Of a stretch of DNA of 64,000 nt, positions 47,106 to 54,079 are shown piece after piece. Each line of letters opens with the position of its first letter. Position 1 is the stretch's first letter. Location: positions 124,001-188,000 of the forward strand of contig JBHJOA010000047.1 in the NCBI GenBank assembly GCA_050330205.1. The letters are read 5' to 3'. The notes under the pieces were generated by a model. It searched no databases. It worked only from the letters and a program-made list of their open reading frames with translations, and had not been told where the DNA came from. The stretch is from Pelagibius sp050330205. GTDB taxonomy: Bacteria > Pseudomonadota > Alphaproteobacteria > Kiloniellales > Kiloniellaceae. The translations under genes and the position numbers were made by a program.

Positions 47106-47431
47106 ACGCTTCCTCCACGGTCTTCACAAATGCGCTGGGCGCCGACTATACTGCCCGCCTCTCCACATCGGAAAGCGTGCCACTTTGCCTTTGTAATCGC
47201 CGGTCTCACTGCTTCCACCGATGAACGCGACGGCCCCTTGGGCCGTCGATCCGTTGTGCATGAGTTCGTGACGGTGGCGGTTCGAGACCGGCATGGCGCC
47301 TCTGGACCGCGACCGCACCCGCGCCGGATTATCTCCGAAGCCACCCATTCAAGAGCCCTTGCCGTGCCCGGCCACCGGGCCCCTCACTACCGCCGCCGTG
47401 ACGGACTTCCCGAAGGGAAGAGCCGGCCGGT
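47106..47431. other. Intergenic region with one perfect hairpin
   Basis: The 326 bases hold a 9-bp perfect stem CGACGGCCC/GGGCCGTCG with a CTT loop (47228-47248). No T run follows on either strand, so it is only a possible end of the acetyltransferase message. A TATACT at about 47147 is a possible -10 box. No tRNA or gene was found. Confidence 0.5.
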
Positions 47432-48064
47432 ATGGACAAGAGTCTCCGTGTCCTTTGGACGATCATATCGCAAGACACCCCGCGCGCCCTGCGCCACTGC
47501 AGCCACTGTGGCAGCGAACAGCGTTTCCGCAGCAGCGGCAGGTTCAGATTGAACGCCAATGGCCGCCGCATTTGCGCTTGGCTCATCTACAAGTGTGCGG
47601 CCTGCGACCATACCTGGAACCGCCCCTTGTTGGAACGGCGCCCTCTCGCCGGCCTGGCTCCGGCCCTGCTGGACGCCCTGCGCCGCAACGATTCCGACCT
47701 GGCGTCGCGTGTGGCTTTCGATGTCACCTCTTTGCGTCGCCATTGCAAAGACGTCGAGCAAGCGTCCGACACCACCGTGCATAAGTTGGTGGTGTCGCGA
47801 GTCTCAGGGGCTGTGCAGCGGCTGGAGATCCGGCTTGCGGTCCCGCAGGCAACGGCCTTGCGTCTGGACCGTCTTCTGAACAGGGAACTCGGCCTGTCAC
47901 GGAAGCGGCTTCAGGCGCTCTGCACGGAAATGCGCCTCATCTTGGCGCCGGAGGGTTCCCGCGCACTGAGACGCGCCGTGCGCGACGGCGGTAGCGTCAT
48001 CCTCGATCTATCGCGGGAGGCCGACGCTGCCGCCCTGGCCGTGGCGGCCGGCGATGATCAATGA
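47432..48064 (+). CDS. DUF1062 family protein
   Basis: The 210-residue protein starts LRVLWTIISQDTPRALRHCSHCGSEQRFRSSGRFRLNANGRRICAWLIYKCAACDHTWN, which is given here as its family signature in outline. Two CxxC pairs (CSHCG and CAACD) form a likely zinc ribbon within residues 20-60. A helical C-terminal part with LDRLLNRELGLSRKRLQAL follows and may bind nucleic acid. The family is widespread in bacteria and has no known function. It overlaps the convergent 113-residue gene by 7 bases at their stops. Confidence 0.85.
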   Translation: MDKSLRVLWTIISQDTPRALRHCSHCGSEQRFRSSGRFRLNANGRRICAWLIYKCAACDHTWNRPLLERRPLAGLAPALLDALRRNDSDLASRVAFDVTSLRRHCKDVEQASDTTVHKLVVSRVSGAVQRLEIRLAVPQATALRLDRLLNRELGLSRKRLQALCTEMRLILAPEGSRALRRAVRDGGSVILDLSREADAAALAVAAGDDQ

Positions 48065-48399
48065 TCCGAGCGGTGCAGGACCCGGTCGGCGAGGCCGGTG
48101 TCGTAGGCCAGCGCCGCCGCCGTCAGCATCGCCCCCATGGGATGCAGGGACCGCAGCAAACCCTTGCGCTCCAGGATCGCGAAGACATTGGGGTTGCCGA
48201 GGCCGCTGGCGTCGCTGGCCAGCACCACGGCATCGCCGACATGGAAGTGGTTACCGTGCGCCGAGGGGAAGTTGGAGACGAAGACGCTGCCGTCCTCGTC
48301 GCCCGGCTGGGCGTGGTTGGGGCTGCGCGCCATCTGCTGCAGGATCGCCAGGGTCTTCAGCTGCAGGGCGTTCAGCTTGAGGGGGTTCTTCTTGGCCAT
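48058..48399 (-). CDS. Conserved hypothetical protein
   Basis: The 113-residue protein starts MAKKNPLKLNALQLKTLAILQQMAR and continues HFHVGDAVVLASDASGLGNPNVFAILERKGL, with a winged-helix-like look (two helices then a short sheet). Similar small proteins occur in other alphaproteobacteria and have no assigned role. The frame is open to 48495, but ATG at 48399 begins the conserved part. It may be a small DNA-binding protein, but this is inference. It lies 106 bases after asd on the same strand. Confidence 0.75.
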   Translation of the reverse strand: MAKKNPLKLNALQLKTLAILQQMARSPNHAQPGDEDGSVFVSNFPSAHGNHFHVGDAVVLASDASGLGNPNVFAILERKGLLRSLHPMGAMLTAAALAYDTGLADRVLHRSDH

Positions 48400-48505
48400 G
48401 ACCCAAGGCATAGCGCCTGGGCGGCCGTCCGCCAAGAGGGAGCGTGACGGGGGGCGCCGGGCGGGCAGCCTGCCCCGCCCGGCGCCACCGGCCATGGAAT
48501 GGCGG

Positions 48506-49519
48506 CTACAGGTAGTCCTTCGCCAGGGTCTCGCCGATCTGCACGGCGTTCAGCGCCGCGCCCTTGCGCAGGTTGTCGGAGACCACCCAGATCGACAGAC
48601 CGTTCTCGATGGTCGGGTCCGTGCGGATGCGGCTGACGTAGACCGCGTCCTCGCCGGCGCACTCCTGCGGCGTCACGTAGCCTTCGTTGGCGCGGTGGTC
48701 GACGACGATACAGCCGGCCTGCGCCGAGAGCGCCTTGCGCGCCTCGTCCTCGGTGATCGGCTTCTCGAACTCGATGTTGATCGCCTCGGCGTGGCCGACG
48801 AAAACCGGCACGCGCACGCAGGTCGCCGTCAGCTTGATGGCCGGGTCGAGGATCTTCTTGGTCTCGACCATCATCTTCCACTCTTCCTTGGTGTAGCCGT
48901 CGTCCATGAAGACGTCGATGTGCGGAATGACGTTGAAGGCGATCTGCTTGGTGAACTCCTCGGGCCTGACCGGCTCGTTCACGTAGATGCCGCGGGTCTG
49001 GTTGAACAGCTCGTCCATGCCGTCCTTGCCGGCGCCCGACACCGACTGGTAGGTCGCCACCACCACGCGCTTGATCTTCGCCAGATCGTGCAGCGGCTTC
49101 AGCGCCACCAGCATCTGGATGGTCGAACAGTTCGGATTGGCGACGATGTTCTTCTTGCCGTAATCCTTCAGCGCCTGCGGGTTGACCTCCGGCACAACCA
49201 GCGGCACGTCCGGGTCCATGCGGAACTGCGAGGTGTTGTCGATCACCACCGCGCCGGCCTTGCCCGCCTTCGGCGAAAACTCCGCCGAGACCTTGGCGCC
49301 GGGCGATGAGAACACCAGGTCGGTGCCCTTGAAGTCGAAGGTCGCGAGGTTCTGCACCTTCACCACGTCGTCCTCGCCGAAGGAAATCTCGCTGCCGACC
49401 GAACGCTCCGAGGCCAGCGCCACGATGTCGTCGATCGGGAACGCCCGCTCGGCCAGCGTCTTCATCATCTCGCGGCCGACGGCGCCCGTCGCGCCGACCA
49501 CTGCTACCTTGTATCCCAT
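48506..49519 (-). CDS. asd: Aspartate-semialdehyde dehydrogenase
   Basis: The 337-residue enzyme reduces aspartyl phosphate to the semialdehyde for lysine, methionine, threonine and cell-wall diaminopimelate. It has the NADP motif VVGATGAVGREMM, the SSPGA segment, the nucleophilic Cys131 in VANPNCSTIQM, and the SGAGKDGMDELFNQT stretch. The length is typical. It lies in the leu gene region, as in many alphaproteobacteria, 200 bases downstream of the small secreted peptide gene. Confidence 0.97.
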   Translation of the reverse strand: MGYKVAVVGATGAVGREMMKTLAERAFPIDDIVALASERSVGSEISFGEDDVVKVQNLATFDFKGTDLVFSSPGAKVSAEFSPKAGKAGAVVIDNTSQFRMDPDVPLVVPEVNPQALKDYGKKNIVANPNCSTIQMLVALKPLHDLAKIKRVVVATYQSVSGAGKDGMDELFNQTRGIYVNEPVRPEEFTKQIAFNVIPHIDVFMDDGYTKEEWKMMVETKKILDPAIKLTATCVRVPVFVGHAEAINIEFEKPITEDEARKALSAQAGCIVVDHRANEGYVTPQECAGEDAVYVSRIRTDPTIENGLSIWVVSDNLRKGAALNAVQIGETLAKDYL

Positions 49520-49660
49520 TGTCTTCTACCTATGCGCCTTTCAGCTCTGCTGTTTGCCTGGCCATCTCGAAGGCCGCAAGCCGCGATCGCGGCGGCAGCC
49601 ACGCTGCGGCCGCCCTGCGATCGGCTCTGTCTTTGTCCTGTTGTCCCGGGAGATCGGCCC

Positions 49661-49698
49661 CCAACGAGAAAGGCCGCCCAGAGGGACGGCCTTTCGTA
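49661..49698 (-). terminator. Rho-independent terminator of the small secreted peptide gene
   Basis: A 9-bp stem GAAAGGCCG/CGGCCTTTC (49668-49676 and 49687-49695) has a 10-base loop. On the minus strand the second arm runs into TTTCTCGTT. It lies 20 bases past the stop of the 56-residue gene and separates it from asd. A short T run exists on the plus strand too. Confidence 0.75.
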
Positions 49699-49718
49699 AC
49701 GTCCATGGGGTTCCGTGC

Positions 49719-49889
49719 CTAGTTCTGGGCAGTCTCGGTGGTGGTGGTGACCGGAGTCGACTGCCCGGCGTCGCTGCTGACGACCGGTTTGGAGATCTGA
49801 GCAGTGTGGAAGCTGCAGTCAGCGAAGGCCACGCCTGCGAAGCCGACGACACCTGCCGCAACCGTAAGCGCGGTAAGGGTCTTCTTCAT
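49719..49889 (-). CDS. Small secreted protein, 56 residues, unknown family
   Basis: The gene is short but complete: a promoter (TTGACG, 17-base spacer, TAAAGT), GGGAG 8 bases before the ATG, and a terminator after the stop. The product starts MKKTLTALTVAAGVVGFAG and continues to AFADCSF. This is a signal peptide followed by a cysteine, so the mature protein would be about 33 residues, rich in Ser and Thr, with only one cysteine. The AFADC boundary fits signal peptidase I better than a lipobox. It resembles entericidin-like or envelope peptides only in size. The function is unknown. Confidence 0.75.
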   Translation of the reverse strand: MKKTLTALTVAAGVVGFAGVAFADCSFHTAQISKPVVSSDAGQSTPVTTTTETAQN

Positions 49890-49924
49890 TGAACAATCTC
49901 CCAGTGGAGCTTTCGGATGGTCGG

Positions 49925-49953
49925 ACTTTAGTCCGGCCGCCGCCTCGCGTCAA
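49925..49953 (-). promoter_or_regulatory. Sigma-70-type promoter of the small secreted protein gene
   Basis: On the minus strand TTGACG (49948-49953) and TAAAGT (49925-49930) are 17 bases apart, giving a start near 49918 and a leader of about 30 bases. The -35 box lies inside a perfect 14-bp palindrome of GCGTCAA and TTGACGC (49947-49960), which could be an operator. Confidence 0.65.
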
Positions 49954-50019
49954 TTGACGCCTTTGTGACCGCCGCCACCGGGGAAACCCCCGATTGATCC
50001 CGCCGTCGGCGGGGTCGCC

Positions 50020-51132
50020 TCAGGCCGCCCGCTTGTCGAGGGCGGCCAGCAGGGCGTCGCCCATCTGGCTGGTGGAGACCGTGGCCTGGCCCGGCCCGGC
50101 AATGTCGCCGGTGCGCTTGCCCGCCGCCAGGACGTCCTGCACCGCCTGTTCGATGAGGTCGGCATCCTCCGTCAGGTCGAAGGAGTAGCGCAGCATCATG
50201 GCGAAGCTGAGCAGCGTCGCCAGCGGGTTGGCCTTGTCCTGGCCGGCGATGTCCGGTGCCGAGCCGTGCACCGGCTCGTAGAGGGCGGCGCGGCGGCCGG
50301 ACGCGTCGGCCGCGCCCAGCGAGGCCGAGGGCAGCATGCCGAGCGAACCGGTCAGCATGGCGGCGGCATCGGAGAGGATGTCGCCGAAGAGGTTATCGGT
50401 GACGATGACGTCGAACTGCTTGGGGTTGCGCACCAGCTGCATGGCGCAGTTGTCGGCATACATATGGCTCAGCTCGACGTCGGGGTACTCGGCGGCGTGC
50501 AGCTTGGTGACCTCTTCGCGCCACAGCACGCCGGATTCCATCACGTTGGCCTTCTCCACCGAGCACAGGCGGTTGCCGCGCTTCCTGGCGAGGTCGAAGG
50601 CGACGCGGGCGACGCGCTGGATCTCGCCGGTGGTGTAGACCTGGGTGTTGATGCCGCGCCGGCTGCCGTCAGGCAGGGTTTCGATGCCGCGCGGCTCGCC
50701 GAAATAGATGCCGCCGGTCAGTTCGCGCACGATCATTATGTCGAGGCCGGCGACCAGCTCCGGCTTCAAAGTCGAAGCGTCGACCAGGGCGTCGAAGCAC
50801 AGCGCCGGCCTGAGGTTGGCGAACAGCACCATCTCCTTGCGCAGGCGCAGCAGGCCGCGCTCCGGCTTCATGGCGAAGGGCAGGTCGTCCCATTTCGGCC
50901 CGCCGACGGCGCCCAGCAGCACCGCGTCGGCGTTCATCGCCTTGTCCATCGTGGCATCGGAAATCGGCGCCCCTTCGGCGTCGATGGCGGCACCGCCCAC
51001 CAGGCCCTCGTCGAGGTCGAAAGCGACCGCGCGGCGCTTGTCCATCCAGTCGATGACCCGGCGCACCTGGGCCATCACCTCGGGGCCGATGCCGTCACCC
51101 GGCAGGACGAGCAGCTTCTTGTTGGCGGCCAT
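50020..51132 (-). CDS. leuB: 3-isopropylmalate dehydrogenase
   Basis: The 370-residue enzyme carries out the oxidative decarboxylation step of leucine synthesis. It has the family stretches LVLPGDGIGPEVMAQ, RELTGGIYFGEPRG, the YADNCAMQL and VIVTDNLFGDILSDAAAML metal and NAD site, and PVHGSAPDIAGQDKANPLA. The length is usual. It stands between the flavin oxidase gene and the small peptide gene, near leuD and leuC, in the order leuC, leuD, leuB along the minus strand. Confidence 0.98.
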   Translation of the reverse strand: MAANKKLLVLPGDGIGPEVMAQVRRVIDWMDKRRAVAFDLDEGLVGGAAIDAEGAPISDATMDKAMNADAVLLGAVGGPKWDDLPFAMKPERGLLRLRKEMVLFANLRPALCFDALVDASTLKPELVAGLDIMIVRELTGGIYFGEPRGIETLPDGSRRGINTQVYTTGEIQRVARVAFDLARKRGNRLCSVEKANVMESGVLWREEVTKLHAAEYPDVELSHMYADNCAMQLVRNPKQFDVIVTDNLFGDILSDAAAMLTGSLGMLPSASLGAADASGRRAALYEPVHGSAPDIAGQDKANPLATLLSFAMMLRYSFDLTEDADLIEQAVQDVLAAGKRTGDIAGPGQATVSTSQMGDALLAALDKRAA

Positions 51133-51183
51133 GGAACGCTTTCCTTCCTGAATTCACTGAGTCTCGTGGTTTGGCGGGCTTGG

Positions 51184-52446
51184 CTAACCCAAAGCCCGAT
51201 CCGCGGCAAGCGCCAGCGCCTCGCGGGCCGCGCGCTCGCCGCTCATGAAGGCGCCGTGGGCACTGGCGCAGAACTCCGGCGAGGTCGCCTCACCGGCGAA
51301 AAACAGGCGGCCGTTCAAGGGCTTGGCGAGGATGCCGCGGGCATCGGCGGCGCCCGGCCGGGCGTAGGAGTAGGCCCCGCCGGCCAGCGGGTCGGCCATC
51401 CAGGCGCTGGCGGCCAAAGGCGTGAAGCATCCCCGGATTCCTTCGCCGAAGCTGAAGGCGAGCTCGCCCTCGGCGAAATCGGCCATCGCCGCGGTCCCGG
51501 CGGCCTCCAGCTCCCGCGCCAGGTCGCCGCCGAAGTAGCAGGCGACGACCGGCCGCCCGAAGGGCCGCAGGTTGATGTGGCTGCTCTCGGGCCGGTCGAA
51601 GCGGGTGTGGATCTGCCGGTCGCTCAACTCGCCGAAGGGCCGGCCCTCGACCGCGAGGAACAGCTTCAGGTCGGCGCCCAGCGGCAGGTCGTGGGCGGAC
51701 TGCAGCTTCTCCGCCGGCAGGGCGGGGGCAAAGTCGACGGCGCCGGAAGCGATGACGTTGCTCGGCAGGGTGACGATGACCCGGCGCGCGGTGAGCCGGC
51801 CCGCCGGCGTCTCCACGATGACGTCGGCGCCCGACCAGTCGACGCGGGCGACCGGCGTGGAGAGTTTCACCGGCAGGCCCTCGGCCAGCTTACCGATAAG
51901 GGCACCGTAGCCGCCCGGCAGGCGCCAGTTCCTGTCGGTCTCGGCGGCGCGGCCGAGGTCGACGGCGGAAACCTGGTCGAGGCGGCCGCCGGTGACCCAG
52001 CCACAGATGGCCTCGATCGGGCCGCGCCAGGGCGTGTCCGCCGGCAGCAGTTCGGCCAGCGCGACGTCGGGCCCGCCGGCCGCGGCCAGCGCCCCGGCGC
52101 CCTCGAAAAGGGCGTCGAGGGTCCCGCGGAAGTCGGCGTAGTCTGCGGCGCCGAGCCTTTCCCTGCTCCACTCGGTGGACCAGACCGCGGCGTGCTCGTC
52201 GACCTCGACGCCGTTGGCGCGCGCCAGCTCGACCAGGGGATTGATCTCGGCCGAGTGCAGCCACTCGCAGCCGAGATCGACGGGAAACCCGCGGCCGGTG
52301 TCGAGGGTCCAGGCGCGCCCGCCGACGCGGTCGCGGGCCTCCAGGATGACGAAGCGGCTGCCCGCCGCCGCCAGCGCGCGCCCGGCACCGACGCCGGCCG
52401 CGCCGGCGCCGATGACCACGACGTCGAAGTCGGCGGAGCTGGTCAT
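51184..52446 (-). CDS. Flavin amine oxidase (FAD-dependent oxidoreductase)
   Basis: The 420-residue protein has an FAD motif near the N-terminus (VVVIGAGAAGVGAGRALAAAGSR, then a glutamate in ILEARDRVGGRAWT) and a C-terminal LFFAGEATSPEFCASAHGAFMSGERAA. These identify the amine oxidase/polyamine oxidase fold. The substrate is unknown. It is placed between leuD and leuB, 25 bases after leuD, and is probably co-transcribed, though it has no known part in leucine synthesis. There is no signal peptide. Confidence 0.9.
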   Translation of the reverse strand: MTSSADFDVVVIGAGAAGVGAGRALAAAGSRFVILEARDRVGGRAWTLDTGRGFPVDLGCEWLHSAEINPLVELARANGVEVDEHAAVWSTEWSRERLGAADYADFRGTLDALFEGAGALAAAGGPDVALAELLPADTPWRGPIEAICGWVTGGRLDQVSAVDLGRAAETDRNWRLPGGYGALIGKLAEGLPVKLSTPVARVDWSGADVIVETPAGRLTARRVIVTLPSNVIASGAVDFAPALPAEKLQSAHDLPLGADLKLFLAVEGRPFGELSDRQIHTRFDRPESSHINLRPFGRPVVACYFGGDLARELEAAGTAAMADFAEGELAFSFGEGIRGCFTPLAASAWMADPLAGGAYSYARPGAADARGILAKPLNGRLFFAGEATSPEFCASAHGAFMSGERAAREALALAADRALG

Positions 52447-52471
52447 GGGATGCGGGAGGACGGAAAGGGCG

Positions 52472-53077
52472 TCAGACCCACGGCTGGCTGGTCTTGCGGG
52501 TCGCCTCGAAGGCAGCGATCTTGTCCGCCTTCTCCAGCGTCAGGCCGATGTCGTCGAGCCCGTTCAGCAGGCAGTGCTTGCGGAAGGGTTCGATGTCGAA
52601 CCTGATGGTGCCGCCGTCGGGGCCGGTGATCTCCTGCTTCTCCAGGTCGATGCTGACCACGGCGTTGGCGCCGCGAGCGGCGTCGTCCATCAGCAGGTCG
52701 ACCTGCGCCTGCGGCAGCACGATGGGCAGGATGCCGTTCTTGAAGCAGTTGTTGTAGAAGATGTCCGCGAAGCTCGGCGCGATGATGCAGCGGATGCCGG
52801 CGTCGAGCAGCGCCCAGGGCGCGTGCTCGCGGCTGGAGCCGCAGCCGAAGTTCTCCCCGGCCACCAGAATGCTGGCGTTCCGGTAGGCGGGCTGGTCGAG
52901 GACGAAGTCGTCGTTCGGCTTGCCGTTCTCGTCGAAGCGCATCTCGTAGAACAGCCCCTTGGACAGGCCGGTGCGCTGCACGGTCTTCAAGAACTGCTTG
53001 GGGATGATCATGTCGGTGTCGACGTTGACCAGCGGCAGGGGCGCGGCGACCCCGGTCAGGGTGGTGAACTTTTCCAT
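52472..53077 (-). CDS. leuD: 3-isopropylmalate dehydratase small subunit
   Basis: The 201-residue small subunit pairs with LeuC to isomerise isopropylmalate. It starts FTTLTGVAAPLPLVNVDTDMIIPKQFL and has ENFGCGSSREHAPWAL and SFADIFYNNCFKNGILP, the swivel-domain signatures. ATG at 53077 is chosen. The frame extends to a TTG at 53104, but AGGAGG lies 12 bases before the ATG. A set of 13-bp repeats starts just upstream. Confidence 0.95.
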   Translation of the reverse strand: MEKFTTLTGVAAPLPLVNVDTDMIIPKQFLKTVQRTGLSKGLFYEMRFDENGKPNDDFVLDQPAYRNASILVAGENFGCGSSREHAPWALLDAGIRCIIAPSFADIFYNNCFKNGILPIVLPQAQVDLLMDDAARGANAVVSIDLEKQEITGPDGGTIRFDIEPFRKHCLLNGLDDIGLTLEKADKIAAFEATRKTSQPWV

Positions 53078-53096
53078 GTCTCGGCGGAACCTCCTT

Positions 53097-53135
53097 GGCG
53101 GCAACCGGGGGCGGCGACCGGGGGCGGCGACCGGG
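53097..53135. repeat. Three tandem 13-bp repeats upstream of leuD
   Basis: Units of GGCGGCGACCGGG (the first has one change) run from 53097 to 53135, directly before the leuD ribosome site. The period and copy number are the same as in the atpC array, but the sequence is different. Confidence 0.75.
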
Positions 53136-53189
53136 CCGCGCTGTCCGCGGCCGGCGCCGGAGGCGGATCATAGGAAATCCCGCGCAAAG

Positions 53190-53229
53190 GTCAAAACCTT
53201 GCTGCAACGGCATGCAGCAAGGTTTTGAC
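53190..53229. repeat. Perfect 17-bp inverted repeat with 6-base loop
   Basis: The left arm GTCAAAACCTTGCTGCA (53190-53206) and the right arm (53213-53229) are exact complements around ACGGCA. It lies in the leader of leuD, between it and the DUF882 gene. No long T run follows on either strand. It could end the DUF882 message, form an attenuator for leuD, or be a copy of a dispersed element. Confidence 0.8.
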
Positions 53230-53287
53230 GTGGTCTGCAAGAAAGACCGGGGCGGATCCGGCCGGCCGGAGAGTCAGGCTCTAAGTC

Positions 53288-53352
53288 CTAGAGTGGATTC
53301 ACCTAGTTGGATGGATCGCCGATGCGATTCCATCCGCCATGATCTGCTCTAG
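53288..53352. repeat. 65-bp imperfect palindromic element at the DUF882 stop codon
   Basis: It begins CTAGAG and ends CTCTAG, with a GGATGGATCGC...GCGATTCCATCC inner stem of 11 bp with one bulged base. Short palindromic elements with such CTAG ends are dispersed in alphaproteobacterial genomes. The right end contains the TAG stop of the DUF882 gene, so the element now defines the gene's end. Confidence 0.6.
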
Positions 53353-53936
53353 GAGCCCCACTGCCGCACGCGGCCGGTGTCGACGTGAACGAAGCCGGAC
53401 TTGCTGTAGAGACCGACGCCGCCGGCCTGCAGCGACAGCGCCGCCTTGTGGACCGCCTTCAGGTCGCGCTCCGGCAGACGGATGTCCGTGGCCCTGCCCT
53501 GCATGTGCAGGGAGCGCTTGGCGACGCCGCCGCTGTTGGCGGCGAGGCCGGCATTGGTCTGCGGCGAGCGATAGCCGGAGATCAGCTCGAAAGGCTGCTT
53601 GCTGTCCAGGCGGCTCCGCAAAGCGTAGAGCAGGTCGAAAAGTTGCGGGTCCATCTCCCAGACCTCGCCGCTGCGCCAGTCGCGCAGCAGGTGGTTCAAG
53701 GCCTGCAGGCCGTCGGGCTGCAGAATGCCGTCGCGCAGGTAGGTGGCCGCCATCTCTTCACCGGTGTGCAGCGATCGGAAAGCGAGGCTGCGCGTCGCCG
53801 GCAGCGCCTTGGCGGCCAGCGCGAAGCCGGGCATCAGGACGGTAGTCGCAACGGCCGCGATGCCGGTGGCGCCGGCGGCCAGGAACCGACGGCGCGAAGG
53901 CGCCGCTGCCAGGAAAGGATGTGCCTTCTGGTCCAT
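53349..53936 (-). CDS. DUF882 / peptidase M15-like protein with Tat signal
   Basis: The 195-residue protein has a twin-arginine leader (SRRRFLAAGATGIAA, then a hydrophobic stretch to ALA at about residue 41). The domain then shows SLHTGEEMAATYLRDG, SGYRSPQTNAGLA, the SLHMQGRATDIRLP zinc-site motif and GFVHVDTGRVRQWG. It matches the DUF882/YcbK group, related to zinc murein endopeptidases that cut peptide cross-links. It sits beside the L,D-transpeptidase gene, as in E. coli, so the two probably act on the wall together. Its stop lies in a palindromic repeat. Confidence 0.92.
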   Translation of the reverse strand: MDQKAHPFLAAAPSRRRFLAAGATGIAAVATTVLMPGFALAAKALPATRSLAFRSLHTGEEMAATYLRDGILQPDGLQALNHLLRDWRSGEVWEMDPQLFDLLYALRSRLDSKQPFELISGYRSPQTNAGLAANSGGVAKRSLHMQGRATDIRLPERDLKAVHKAALSLQAGGVGLYSKSGFVHVDTGRVRQWGS

Positions 53937-54079
53937 ACGGTCTCGGGTCCTCTTCTCAAGCGGGTCCGGTTCGTGAATCCGTTCGAATCTGCGCCCCCAA
54001 TTGCGAACGGAAGGTTAAGATTTACACGGATCGACTAATCCGGGCAACGAGGGACGGCGGAAGCGGGTGACGAAGCAGG

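Noticed and set aside
47106..47431. tRNA-like GGTTCGAGACC stretch
   Set aside because: It has no acceptor stem, anticodon arm or D arm around it.
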